Shown here in pieces: positions 55,093 to 63,142 of a stretch of DNA of 64,000 bases. The stretch is taken from assembly GCA_016869555.1 (NCBI GenBank), contig VGDY01000001.1, positions 44,452-108,451 of the forward strand, in the 5' to 3' direction. Each line of letters starts with the position of its first letter. Positions within the stretch are counted from its first letter, which is position 1. The notes under the pieces were generated by a model that was not told the origin of the DNA, made no database searches, and saw only the letters and a list, made by a program, of their open reading frames with translations. The position numbers and the translations under genes were made by a program. The DNA comes from Alphaproteobacteria bacterium (lineage in GTDB: Bacteria > Pseudomonadota > Alphaproteobacteria > Rhizobiales > Beijerinckiaceae).

Positions 55093-55132
55093 CGGGCAAC
55101 ATACCCGAACTTGAGAACGGGTATCATGCCCG
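55093..55132. promoter_or_regulatory. tandem dyad sites before the HTH-methyltransferase-PIN operon
   Basis: Two 15-base quasi-palindromes, cgggcaacatacccg (55093-55107) and cgggtatcatgcccg (55118-55132), agree at 12 of 15 positions as direct repeats and at 13 of 15 as inverted repeats. They are centred 25 bases apart, 16 to 55 bases upstream of the HTH start, and share CGGG..CAT..CCCG. A likely operator pair for the HTH protein. No clean -35/-10 pair was identified nearby. Confidence 0.55.
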
Positions 55133-55406
55133 ACCTGTTCCGTAAAGCAGAGACTCTGTGGGCAGAAACCATAGCTTGGCGAGCGCCGTCACGAGCGTCG
55201 GTTCGTCGCTATCGTGGCTCGAGGTGCAAACATGCGCTTCGCGCCGTGAGAACTGGCATGCGGCAGCCGATGTCCGCGCGCGAGTAAGAGGCGAATGTCC
55301 ACTCCCGGCGCTTTGCGGAATTCAAATCGACGGACGACCGCTGATCAGCGCCTCAACGCGTCGCGCGGCGGCGTAAGCCCCTGCAATTGCAGGTACGCGC
55401 GCGGCG
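55133..55406 (-). other. intergenic region, no gene recognised
   Basis: With the operator region, a gap of about 330 bases separates the HTH operon from the CNNM stop. Open frames here show no family features, and no terminator with a T-run was seen. Confidence 0.4.
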
Positions 55407-56696
55407 CTACTCGCTCTCGACCGGGAGCTTCGAGGCGAGCAATTTGTCGACGCGGCGGCCGTCGAGATCGACGACCTCGAAGCGCCAGCCGAGCTTGTCG
55501 ACAGATTCGCCGAGCGTCGGGAAGCGGAGCAGCCCGTCGAGCACGAGGCCGGCGACGGTCTCAAAGCTCCTGTTCTCGGGCAAGGTCACGTGCAGCAGTT
55601 CGGCCATTTCATCGACCGGCATCCAGCCGGCGAGCAGCCAGCTGCCGTCTTCGCGCTGAACCGCCTCCGGCTCCTCATCGCCCTCGTTGGACCGGAAGGC
55701 GCCGGCGATCGCGTCGAGAATGTCGGCCGGTGTCACCACCCCTTCGAAATGGCCGTATTCGTCATGCACCAGCGCCATCGGCGTCTCGGCTTCGCGCAGC
55801 ACGTTCAGCGCGTCGAGCGCATCAATCGAATCGGGCACGACCGGCGCCGTCCGCACATGGGCTTCGAGATCGAGCGGTTCGCCCCTCAGCGCCGGCCCCA
55901 GCAGCTCGCGAATGAGCAACACGCCGATCATGTCGTCCATGTCGCCGCGGCTGACGGGCAGGCGCGCGTGCGTCGTCTCGACGAGTTTCTCGCGCAATTC
56001 ATTCTCCGGCGCGCTGAGATCGAGCCAATCCACCTCGGTGCGCGGCGTCATCAGGGCGCGCGCGGCGCGATCGCCAAGGCGCAGCACGCCCGAAATCATC
56101 TGCTGCTCATGGGCTTCGATCGAGCCCGCCGAATGCGCCTCGGCGACGAGGGTCTTGATTTCCTCATCGGTGACGGTGGGCTGAAGCGCATCTGACTGGC
56201 CGACGAGCAGCAGCACGAGCCGCGTCGACGCATCCAGCAGCCAAACGACCGGCGCGCCGAGCATCGACAGGAACGTCATCGGCGCGGCCATCCGGCAGGC
56301 GATGGCTTCCGCATGTCGCAGGGCGATGCTTTTGGGCAGCAATTCGCCGATCACCACCGACAGATAGGTGATGAAGCCGATGACGCCGCCATAGCCGATC
56401 CAATCCGCCGCCGTCCCCGACAGGCCCAGCGCGCGCAATTCCTGGGAGAGGCGGTGGCCGAGCGCCGCGCCGGAAAAGGCGCCGGCGAGGATGCCGACGA
56501 GGGTGATCCCGATCTGCACCGTGGAGAGGAAGCGCCCCGGATTTTCGGCAAGCGCCAGAGCCGCGGCGGCGCCGCGACGACCGTCGGCGGCCATGGTCTT
56601 CAGGCGAATTTTGCGCGACGAAACGATCGCCAGCTCCGACAACGAGAAAATCCCGTTGATGACGATCAATACAAGCGCGACGGCAAGCTCGAACAT
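55407..56696 (-). CDS. CNNM/CBS-domain membrane protein (hemolysin/CorC-like family)
   Basis: Inner-membrane protein of 429 residues. A CNNM (DUF21) domain with about four helices occupies residues 1-190 (LVGILAGAFSGAALGHRL, VVIGELLPKSIALRH), followed by two CBS domains (about 210-330; VMTPRTEVDWLDL-type motif, MALVHDEYGHFEGVVTPADILD) and a CorC/HlyC C-terminal domain (about 345-425). Members are implicated in Mg2+ or other divalent-ion transport; the old hemolysin label is historical. It lies 30 bases downstream of the Hsp20 gene on the same strand. Confidence 0.92.
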   Translation of the reverse strand: MFELAVALVLIVINGIFSLSELAIVSSRKIRLKTMAADGRRGAAAALALAENPGRFLSTVQIGITLVGILAGAFSGAALGHRLSQELRALGLSGTAADWIGYGGVIGFITYLSVVIGELLPKSIALRHAEAIACRMAAPMTFLSMLGAPVVWLLDASTRLVLLLVGQSDALQPTVTDEEIKTLVAEAHSAGSIEAHEQQMISGVLRLGDRAARALMTPRTEVDWLDLSAPENELREKLVETTHARLPVSRGDMDDMIGVLLIRELLGPALRGEPLDLEAHVRTAPVVPDSIDALDALNVLREAETPMALVHDEYGHFEGVVTPADILDAIAGAFRSNEGDEEPEAVQREDGSWLLAGWMPVDEMAELLHVTLPENRSFETVAGLVLDGLLRFPTLGESVDKLGWRFEVVDLDGRRVDKLLASKLPVESE

Positions 56697-56726
56697 GGGT
56701 CCTGATAGGGCATTCCGCCCAGGCGC

Positions 56727-57152
56727 TCAATCACGCGCCGCGATTTCGATCTTCTTGATCACCCGCTCGGGCTCGGGCCGCGCCAGATCGATGGACAGCA
56801 ACCCGTTGACGAGATCGGCTCCCAGCACCTGCATGCCTTCGGCCAGGAGAAAGGCGCGCTGGAACTGCCTTGCGGCGATGCCGCGATGCAGAAAATGCCG
56901 CTCCCGCTCCTCGGTCTGGCGCCCGCGGATGACGAGCTGGTTCTCTTCCAGCGAGACGTCGAGCTGGTCGCGGGTGAAGCCGGCGACGGCGAGCGTGATC
57001 CGAAGCCGCTCCGGCGCCTCGTCGCTGCGCGGAAGGCGCTCGATATTATAAGGGGGGTAGCCGTCGGAGGCGGTGCGGGCGACCCGGTCGAGCGCCCGTT
57101 CGATCTCATCGAATCCGAGCATGAACGGCGAATTGAGCGGCGGACGCGACAT
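56727..57152 (-). CDS. Hsp20-family small heat-shock protein
   Basis: ATP-independent holdase of 141 residues. The alpha-crystallin domain spans about 35-130 with LRITLAVAGFTRDQLDVSLEEN and LVIRGRQTEERERHFLHRGIAARQFQRAF, the IbpA/HspA pattern, and GLLSIDLARPEPE near the end. The N-terminal PPYNIERL is also typical. No ROSE-like leader or CIRCE element was seen in the 170 bases before it. Length is normal. Confidence 0.92.
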   Translation of the reverse strand: MSRPPLNSPFMLGFDEIERALDRVARTASDGYPPYNIERLPRSDEAPERLRITLAVAGFTRDQLDVSLEENQLVIRGRQTEERERHFLHRGIAARQFQRAFLLAEGMQVLGADLVNGLLSIDLARPEPERVIKKIEIAARD

Positions 57153-57322
57153 CTTTCTGAAGCCCTGTTGGCGCCTCTTTCGCCGGAGCCCGTGAAGCGC
57201 TCCGGCTCCAGCTATATGGCCGAGCGCGCCGCGGCGTTCAAGCGCGGCCGACGCGCCCGAGGTTGACGCGCGAAGGCCGAGCGCCCATCTGCGAGCCAGC
57301 TTCCTCGAACGCGCGGCGACCC

Positions 57323-57757
57323 ATGAGGCAATTGCGGCGTCTGTTTCTCGCCATCATCCTTGCCGGGAGTTTTGGACCGTTTGCCGCCGCCGAGACGCCG
57401 CCGCCGATGGTCGCGCCGCAAGGCGAACGCTTCACGCTGACCCCCGCCGAGGGCGGTTATGTCCGGCTGAACAAGGAGACCGGCGCGATCTCCTATTGTT
57501 CGGTGACGAACGGCGTCACCGTGTGTCGGCTCGGCGCCGAGGAGCGCGCCGCGCTGGAAGCCGAGATCGACCGGCTGCGCAAGGAGAACGCCGCGCTCAA
57601 AGCCCGCGCCGAGGCGGGGCCCGCCCCGCCGGCGGCAAGGCCGAACGCGGCGCCCGGCGAAGAGGAATTCGAGCGCGCGCTCTCCTTTACCGAGCGGTTT
57701 TTGCGCCGCATAATGCGCCTCTTCCGCGAAGAGGCGCCGCCCGGAGGCGCGCTGTGA
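57323..57757 (+). CDS. exported protein with coiled coil, function unknown
   Basis: Small protein of 144 residues. Residues 1-24 are a signal peptide (hydrophobic LFLAIILAGSFGPFAA, cut near AAA-E). The mature part has a short Gly-rich segment with two cysteines (YCSVTNGVTVCRL) that could form a disulphide, then a coiled coil (about 73-95, EERAALEAEIDRLRKENAAL), Ala/Pro linker and amphipathic C-terminus. Similar short proteins with the ISYC...VC pattern occur in alphaproteobacteria without known function. ATG 57323 gives the signal peptide; an upstream start is less likely. Confidence 0.7.
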   Translation: MRQLRRLFLAIILAGSFGPFAAAETPPPMVAPQGERFTLTPAEGGYVRLNKETGAISYCSVTNGVTVCRLGAEERAALEAEIDRLRKENAALKARAEAGPAPPAARPNAAPGEEEFERALSFTERFLRRIMRLFREEAPPGGAL

Positions 57758-57938
57758 GGGCGAACTCCGTGAAGGCCGGCTCTGCGAAGGCCATGAGGAT
57801 GCGCCAGGCGTGAGCGATCGGGGACCTTTCGCCAATTGGCCGCATCTCGACAAGCCGCGCCGGCCCGAGCGGCAGGAAGCCGAGCCCGAAGCGCGCCTGC
57901 TGCCGCGTACCGATGAAATTTCACAGGAAACCAGAGAG

Positions 57939-58220
57939 ATGGCGTCGAACAATACGCTTGAACATTTCCTCGGCGGCTCGCCGCTCAATACTTTCGTGCG
58001 GCTGTTCGTCATTTCGCTCGTCGTCGGCGCTTTGCTGATGTGGCTCGAACTGCGGCCGATCGACATTTTGCATGGCGTCCAGGCCTTTTTCGACCGCATC
58101 TATCAGCTGGGCTTCGGCGCCGTGCGGGAGCTGGTCAGCTATGTGCTCGCCGGCGCCGTTTTTGTCGTCCCGGCGTGGCTCATCCTGCGGCTGATGAATA
58201 TGACCGGCGCGAAGCGGTGA
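57939..58220 (+). CDS. DUF6460-type small membrane protein
   Basis: Protein of 93 residues with NTLEHFLGGSPLNTFVRLFVISLVVGALLMWLELRP, a central amphipathic part and a second hydrophobic helix (LVSYVLAGAVFVVPAWLILRLM). This two-helix pattern matches DUF6460 proteins of Hyphomicrobiales. The frame is open back to GTG 57810; the extra 43 residues are hydrophilic and not family-like, while ATG 57939 has an AGGAAA site upstream, so the short form is preferred. Function unknown. Confidence 0.65.
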   Translation: MASNNTLEHFLGGSPLNTFVRLFVISLVVGALLMWLELRPIDILHGVQAFFDRIYQLGFGAVRELVSYVLAGAVFVVPAWLILRLMNMTGAKR

Positions 58221-58227
58221 GGCGGCG

Positions 58228-58428
58228 ATGAAACTGACTGTAGAGACCGAACAGGAAGCGGACGGCCGCTGGATCGCGGAAATCATGGAAATACCGGGCG
58301 TGCTGACCTATGCAGCCACCCGCGACGAGGCGCTCGCTCAGGCGGAGGCGCTCGCCCTGCGCGTGATCGCCGACCGGATTGAACATGGCGAACGCCCGAG
58401 GCGAGGATCGCCGAACGAACCGGGCTGA
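58228..58428 (+). CDS. hicB: HicB-family antitoxin, C-terminally truncated
   Basis: A 66-residue HicB-like (UPF0150) fold: MKLTVETEQEADGRWIAEI, GVLTYAATRDEALAQAEALAL, VIADRIEHGE. In intact modules the protein continues with a DNA-binding tail and is followed by hicA. Here the frame shifts into unrelated residues after EHGE and stops; a short stretch matching the end of HicA overlaps it in another frame. It starts 7 bases after the DUF6460 stop. It may be a non-functional remnant, though the folded half is intact. Confidence 0.75.
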   Translation: MKLTVETEQEADGRWIAEIMEIPGVLTYAATRDEALAQAEALALRVIADRIEHGERPRRGSPNEPG

Positions 58429-58445
58429 AGCCGGGAGATCTACAG
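58401..58445 (+). pseudogene. remnant of hicA toxin C-terminus
   Basis: In the frame +2 relative to hicB, codons 58401-58445 read ARIAERTGLKPGDLQ, which closely resembles the last residues of HicA toxins (ARIAKRTGLTPEDL). The bulk of hicA, including its catalytic histidine region, is missing, so a deletion appears to have joined the middle of hicB to the tail of hicA. The frame then runs on without a stop until about 58520. Short match; moderate confidence. Confidence 0.5.
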
Positions 58446-59396
58446 TCTTCCGCGCCGGCCGATGCTCGACGTCTGATCCGAATCGTCGATGAGCTGGCCG
58501 ATTCCGTCGCGTCGCGGCGGTAGCGGCGGGGACGGCGGCGGCGCATAGGCCTCGGGTCCGGCGAGCGATCCAAGCCCGTCCCGCGCGCCGACTCCGGGTC
58601 CCTCGAAAGCGGCGAGCGGCGGCTTGCCGGTCGTGTCATTGTCGGTCTCTTCCTCGGCGCCGGGCGCCGGCGCGCGACCTTGCGCGACGAGCGGCGAGGA
58701 TTCCGGCGGCGGCAGAGTCTCCTGCGGCTCGGGCTTGCAGATGCTGCGCCCGGAGCGGCCGTGCATCGCCAGATCGACGTGCATATGGTTGTAGTGGAAG
58801 GCGTTGGAGCCGGGCGCCAGCACCGTCGAGAAATGGCCGCATGCGCCGCGATGCACGTCCATCAGAAAAGCGCGGGTCTGCGCGTCGCCGTGGCTCCAGT
58901 CGCGGACCAGCGTGATCTCGCGGCCGTCGGCGAGCGTGAAGCCGCCAATATCGAGCGCATTGCCGAAGGCGTGTTCGGAAAGCTGCGCCCCGCGCTGATT
59001 GTTCATGCCGCGGCAGGCGTAAGAGCCCATAGAATTGATCTGGACGATTTGCTGCCCGAACCGCGCCTGGGCGGCGGGCTGCACGGTGTCGGCGAGCCAT
59101 TGGTCGAGCTCCGCGACCATCGAACAGTCGAGCGTCGCGATCGCATTGAAGGCGACGGCGCCGCCCTGAAGCGCCGCCACCTTGAAGGGTTTGGTGAGGC
59201 CGCAGATGCCCGGCCCGTCGACCTCCGGCGCAAGCGCGATGTATTCGGACGGGGCGACGCGTCTTTCCGCGAGACAGGCGTTTTCAGCCTGGGTGCGCCA
59301 GGCCGGCCGCTGCGGCTTCTGCCCGATCGAGCAGGCGGACAGCGTCGCCGCGGCGAGCGCCAGCATAAGCAGCGATTGACGGGCGCGGCAGACCAT
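58440..59396 (-). CDS. extensin-like (Extensin_C) lipoprotein
   Basis: Protein of 318 residues. A lipoprotein signal ends at LSAC (Cys22). The Extensin-like C-terminal domain spans about 40-225: CGLTKPFKVAAL, the peptidase-M15-like HAFGNALDIGGFTLADG and FHYNHMHVDLAMHG, whose His/Asp residues resemble the zinc-site of VanY-like peptidases. A Pro-rich tail (about 230-318) follows. Alphaproteobacterial members are secreted proteins of unknown or cell-wall-related function. Overlaps the HicA remnant at its 3' end. Confidence 0.86.
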   Translation of the reverse strand: MVCRARQSLLMLALAAATLSACSIGQKPQRPAWRTQAENACLAERRVAPSEYIALAPEVDGPGICGLTKPFKVAALQGGAVAFNAIATLDCSMVAELDQWLADTVQPAAQARFGQQIVQINSMGSYACRGMNNQRGAQLSEHAFGNALDIGGFTLADGREITLVRDWSHGDAQTRAFLMDVHRGACGHFSTVLAPGSNAFHYNHMHVDLAMHGRSGRSICKPEPQETLPPPESSPLVAQGRAPAPGAEEETDNDTTGKPPLAAFEGPGVGARDGLGSLAGPEAYAPPPSPPLPPRRDGIGQLIDDSDQTSSIGRRGRL

Positions 59397-59526
59397 GCCG
59401 CGAGAATTGCCGCCGGGCCGTTAAAGCGGGGTCGAAAATCTTGGTTAATGGTCAGATATTTGCCGGCTGTGGCGCGGGATGCTCACGCCTGCGGAATCAT
59501 CGCGCCCGGCGATACGCCAGGCGTGA

Positions 59527-60096
59527 TCAGCGCGCAAATCTGCTCATGCGCCGCTTCCAGTTTTCGCCGGCCTTGAGTTCGGTCTTCCAGACCCACTTCT
59601 TCTGAATCGTCCTCGTCGACCGGGATGACCCATCTGGAACGATTGCCGGTTCGCGCTCTTTCGCGCGCTGCACGGGGGGAGTGGGCGCGACCGCGACTGT
59701 CCGCGGCTTCGGCTTTTTGGGTTCAGCACGAATGGGTTCTGCGACTTTGGCGGGGCGCCCCACCCGACGCTTCCTGTTTGATTCGGCGCTCGCCGGAGGA
59801 GCGCTTGCGGCGTCGTTTTGCAGCAAGTTCGGGAGCACTCTCCCCTGACGGCCCGTGGACGGAGGCTGCATTTGGGGAAGTTCAGCCGCCTTGCCGCCGA
59901 AAACCGCGTCCGCTGCGTCTAGAGCCGCCAAATATGAGGGGTCGCGTTCGATCTCACGGTAAGCCGAAGGGCTCGGCTCCTTCGGCGACGAACGCCCATC
60001 GGTATTTTCGGTCTCTTCGATCTTCCATGGATTGACGGTCCGGGATTTGGAAGACCGACCTTTATAGGCCGTTATGAACGGACGAGTGGGGCGCAT
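59527..60096 (-). CDS. basic Pro/Ala-rich protein, function unknown
   Basis: Protein of 189 residues, not recognised. Residues 1-20 (RPTRPFITAYKGRSSKS) resemble the start of other uncharacterised alphaproteobacterial proteins with a RPF-x-x-x-K-x-x-R opening. A low-complexity Ala/Pro/Lys/Arg middle (about 85-165) includes the AT-hook-like core RVGRPAK and precedes a basic Trp-containing end (KKWVWKTELKAGENWKRR). No signal peptide or membrane helix. ATG 60096 is the family-like start; the frame is open further. It may bind nucleic acid, judging only by charge and the GRP core. Confidence 0.55.
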   Translation of the reverse strand: MRPTRPFITAYKGRSSKSRTVNPWKIEETENTDGRSSPKEPSPSAYREIERDPSYLAALDAADAVFGGKAAELPQMQPPSTGRQGRVLPNLLQNDAASAPPASAESNRKRRVGRPAKVAEPIRAEPKKPKPRTVAVAPTPPVQRAKEREPAIVPDGSSRSTRTIQKKWVWKTELKAGENWKRRMSRFAR

Positions 60097-60390
60097 TGAA
60101 GCAGGAAATCTTTCGGTCGACGCAGGCGGCAGGGAAGGTCGCTCAAGAGACCTACTTCTGCACATGCGTCCTAAAGTGGTCAGAACGCGTCCCGGATGCG
60201 ACGCCACGGCCAAGCGTCTCGGACGACGGACGTTCCCTACCTATAACGGATAAGTCGCAACAAGTCATCGGAGTGGCGCGCCCTAAATGAACGGTCCTGG
60301 CGCAATTCGGACGTCGCCCGATTTGCGCCTGTCTTTGTTCAGGGCGGCGCCTGCTCGGTTGGCGCGCCTCTATGCTTAGCGCAGGCCGCT

Positions 60391-60876
60391 CTACGCGCCT
60401 TTGCTCTCGCCAGGCTTGCGGCCGCGCATGAAGGATTCGAACTCCTCCCGGTCCCGGGCGCGGCGCAACTGGTCGATGTGTTCGGCGAAATCGCGCTCGG
60501 CCTCGGCGAGCTTGCGGCGCTCTTCCTCGAGCCGGGCGAGTTCGCCCTCGCGCCATTCGTCGAAGGCGACATTGCCGGTCGAGCGCATGAAGGACGGACC
60601 GCCCCAGCCGGCCGCGCCCTCTCGGGCGACGCCGCTCACGGCTTCCTTCACTCGCGCGCCCTGTTCCTGCGCGAAGGCGAAGAAATCGCCCTCGAAGCCC
60701 TGGCTGCGCTGCCAAAGCTTCCACAGCAGGATCGCGAGTCCGAGCGGCCAGAAGATGAAAAACGCGAGGATCACCGCCGCGATCTCATAGGGCCTCCAGG
60801 ACATGCGCCCGCAAGGGCCCCAGGGCGATCCGCCCTCTCGGGATGACGACATGTGAGAATGACGATGGCAGCTCAT
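60391..60876 (-). CDS. DUF2852-family membrane protein
   Basis: Protein of 161 residues. Residues about 26-52 are hydrophobic (IAAVILAFFIFWPLGLAILLW) in the WRP-x-E-x-AAV context of DUF2852; then FEGDFFAFAQ, GPSFMRSTGNVAFDEWREGEL and a charged coiled coil (LARLEEERRKLAEAERDFAEHIDQLR). ATG 60876 has a GGAG site 8 bases upstream. Function unknown; common in Hyphomicrobiales. A dyad lies 52-74 bases before the start. Confidence 0.85.
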   Translation of the reverse strand: MSCHRHSHMSSSREGGSPWGPCGRMSWRPYEIAAVILAFFIFWPLGLAILLWKLWQRSQGFEGDFFAFAQEQGARVKEAVSGVAREGAAGWGGPSFMRSTGNVAFDEWREGELARLEEERRKLAEAERDFAEHIDQLRRARDREEFESFMRGRKPGESKGA

Positions 60877-60927
60877 GATGGGCTCCAGTTTGGTCAACGG
60901 CCGCCCGCCGCAAAGCGGGGCCGACAG

Positions 60928-60950
60928 CAATGTAATATGTATTAACATTG
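60928..60950. promoter_or_regulatory. AT-rich dyad upstream of DUF2852 gene
   Basis: The 23-base stretch has outer arms caatgt / acattg and an inner quasi-palindrome taata-tg-tatta. It is 52-74 bases before the DUF2852 ATG, in strongly AT-rich DNA inside GC-rich surroundings, so an operator overlapping a promoter is plausible. The binding protein is unknown. Confidence 0.4.
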
Positions 60951-61022
60951 GCGCAAGGGCAACACGGCCGCGGCTGGACCAAGCCGCCATAAATTCGCTG
61001 GAGGCAAAATTGGAATTAGAAA

Positions 61023-61057
61023 AGACCCATATTAATGGCAGCCATTAATATGGGTCT
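61023..61057 (-). terminator. intrinsic terminator behind minCDE
   Basis: A perfect 17-base inverted repeat (61023-61039 and 61041-61057) around one base. Read leftward it is followed by TTTTCTAATT, giving a stem plus T-rich tract about 120 bases after the minE stop. It is AT-rich for this genome. Confidence 0.65.
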
Positions 61058-61180
61058 GATCGTTCGGCCATATTGACGGGAAACGATAATAGGCGGGAGG
61101 CGATTATTCGCGCCGCCGGCCCGCTCGGTGCTGAACGCCAGCGTCAAAGACCCGGTCTTGCATGAATGGGCGGCGGCCGG

Positions 61181-61501
61181 TCAGGCCGCCTTGCCGCTCA
61201 AATCGTCTTCGAACACATCATCGTCCGCAAGTCCCGCATCGTCTTCGCGCGCCGCGTCCGAATCGATCTCGATGTCGATTTCGAGCAGCGACATGTCCGC
61301 CTTGCGGTGCATCTTCACCATCACCTTGTCGGGGTCGACCGTGATGTGCTTGGAGATCGCGGCGAGGACTTCCTTGTGCAGGACGCCGATGAGATTGGAC
61401 GCGCGCGCCGACTTTCGTTCGTGCGCGAGCAGAATCTGCAGGCGCTCGCGCGCGACCGGCGCGGTGGCGCCGCGGCGCCCGAACAATCCGAAAATATTCA
61501 T
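61181..61501 (-). CDS. minE: cell division topological specificity factor MinE
   Basis: Protein of 106 residues that displaces MinC from MinD and drives Min oscillation at the membrane. [10 protein letters not shown] is the amphipathic membrane-targeting start; the anti-MinCD helix follows ([17 protein letters not shown]), then the dimerisation domain ([23 protein letters not shown]). A short acidic C-terminal extension. Its ATG overlaps the minD stop (ATGA), showing translational coupling. Longer frames upstream lie within minD. Confidence 0.95.
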   Translation of the reverse strand: MNIFGLFGRRGATAPVARERLQILLAHERKSARASNLIGVLHKEVLAAISKHITVDPDKVMVKMHRKADMSLLEIDIEIDSDAAREDDAGLADDDVFEDDLSGKAA

Positions 61502-62313
61502 GCCGCCCTCCGACCAAAGAGCCGGACCAAAAGTCCTCTCTTGTCTGTGGGAATGTTCACCGGAAGCTCTTCGCCGCACAGCCGCTTCGCCGCTTCCGTA
61601 TAGGCGCGCGCCGCCGCGCTCATCGCGTTGTGAAGGATGATCGGCGCGCCGACGTTCGAGGCGCGCAGCACCTCTTCGCTTTCGGGCACGATTCCAAGCA
61701 GCGGTATCGACAGAATTTCGAGCACGTCGTCGACGCTGAGCATCTCGCCGCGGCTGGCGCGCCCCGCGTCATAGCGCGTCAGCAGCAGATGCTTCTCGAC
61801 GCGTTCGCCCTTTTCGGCGCGCTCCGTCTTGGCGTCGAGGAGTCCGATGATACGGTCCGAATCGCGCACCGACGAGACTTCCGGATTGGCGACGACGACC
61901 GCGACGTCGGCGAAGCGCATCGCGAGAGTCGCGCCGCGTTCGATGCCGGCAGGACTGTCGCAAACGATCCAGTCGAACTTTTCGCGCAATTCGCCGATGA
62001 CCCGCTGCACGCCTTCTTCGGTCAAGGCGTCCTTGTCGCGCGTCTGCGAGGCGGGAAGGAGATAGAGATTGCTCAGCCGCTTGTCGCGGATCAGCGCCTG
62101 ATGCAGCTTGGCGTCGCCCTGGGCGACGTTGATCAGATCGAAGACCACGCGCCGCTCGGCGCCCATGACGAGATCGAGGTTGCGCAGGCCGACGTCGAAG
62201 TCGACGACCGCGACCTTGTGACCCTGCTGCGCCAACGCTGCGCCAAGCGCCGCGGTAGACGTTGTCTTTCCGACGCCTCCCTTGCCGGAGGTGACCACCA
62301 AAGTTTTGGACAT
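61498..62313 (-). CDS. minD: septum site-determining ATPase MinD
   Basis: Membrane-associated ParA-type ATPase of 271 residues. Deviant Walker [18 protein letters not shown], switch [14 protein letters not shown], Walker [16 protein letters not shown], and an amphipathic membrane-targeting C-terminus ([14 protein letters not shown]). It recruits MinC to the membrane and is displaced by MinE. It begins 14 bases after the minC stop and overlaps minE by 4 bases. Confidence 0.97.
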   Translation of the reverse strand: MSKTLVVTSGKGGVGKTTSTAALGAALAQQGHKVAVVDFDVGLRNLDLVMGAERRVVFDLINVAQGDAKLHQALIRDKRLSNLYLLPASQTRDKDALTEEGVQRVIGELREKFDWIVCDSPAGIERGATLAMRFADVAVVVANPEVSSVRDSDRIIGLLDAKTERAEKGERVEKHLLLTRYDAGRASRGEMLSVDDVLEILSIPLLGIVPESEEVLRASNVGAPIILHNAMSAAARAYTEAAKRLCGEELPVNIPTDKRGLLVRLFGRRAA

Positions 62314-62327
62314 TGTCTCGTCCTCTA

Positions 62328-63119
62328 TTAATCGAGCCGTGCGATCTTGACCGTCTCGTTTTCGAGCCAGGCCTGAATGGATTGGCTTTGCACATTCGCC
62401 GAGATTTCCTCGGCGGTGAGATATACGCCGCAAACCGAAAGCAACTCGGCTTCGAGCCTGCGGCAGAAGATTCGCGCGCGCTTCTCGCCATAGGCGCCGG
62501 CCATAGCGCGGCCGCGCAGCGTTCCGTAGATATGCACCGAGCCGCCGGCCATGATTTCCGCGCCCGAGGCGACCGAGCCGATGACAGTCACGTCGCCTTC
62601 GGGGTGATAGATCGACTGACCGGAGCGCACCGGCTCCAGCAAGATGAGCGGCGCGGCCGACGCGACGCCGCCGGGCGCGCCGCTGACGCCGAGCGCATTC
62701 GCAATGTCCTTGAAAGCCGATTCTTCGCTTGGGGTCAGCGTTCCGGAGCTTGCGTCCTTGGCGGGCGTCGCGTCGGTTTCCGCCGGCGCTTGAGGAGTGG
62801 CGCGGCCTCCCGCCAAAATCGGCGGCAGTTCGTCGGACGCCCATGAAGGGTCGACGCCGGAAAGGCCCATCACGCGTATGCCGCGTCGGGCGACATTTGC
62901 GAGGAGTTCGCCCAGCTGCGCCTGTTCGAGCGTCAGTTTCGCGATGTCGATGACGATCGACTTCCGGCTGAAGAAGGCTGGAGACTGCGCAAGCAAAGCG
63001 TCCAATTGCTCGAACCAGCCTTCGAGCGGCTGTTCGGGCTCGAGCGTCAGCACGGGAAAGGAGCGTCCCTTGAAGCGGATGTGTCTTGAAGACGCCTGCT
63101 GCACGACAGCCTCACGCAA
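62328..63119 (-). CDS. minC: septum site-determining protein MinC
   Basis: FtsZ-ring inhibitor of 263 residues. The N-terminal domain (about 10-105) includes IRFKGRSFPVLTLEPEQPLEGWF; an Ala/Pro linker (about 108-145) leads to the C-terminal beta-helix, PVRSGQSIYHPEGDVTVIGSV and GSVHIYGTLRGRAMAGA, with which MinD binds. The frame starts at TTG 63119; no ATG fits better. A CtrA-type box and a perfect palindrome lie 24-46 bases upstream. Confidence 0.93.
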   Translation of the reverse strand: MREAVVQQASSRHIRFKGRSFPVLTLEPEQPLEGWFEQLDALLAQSPAFFSRKSIVIDIAKLTLEQAQLGELLANVARRGIRVMGLSGVDPSWASDELPPILAGGRATPQAPAETDATPAKDASSGTLTPSEESAFKDIANALGVSGAPGGVASAAPLILLEPVRSGQSIYHPEGDVTVIGSVASGAEIMAGGSVHIYGTLRGRAMAGAYGEKRARIFCRRLEAELLSVCGVYLTAEEISANVQSQSIQAWLENETVKIARLD

Positions 63120-63142
63120 TTAAGATTTCCGTCATTTGAGGG

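Noticed and set aside
54569..55102. N-terminal extension of the DNA methyltransferase to 1009 residues
   Set aside because: The extension is the HTH gene in another frame; the ATG at 54568 has the ATGA overlap typical of this operon.
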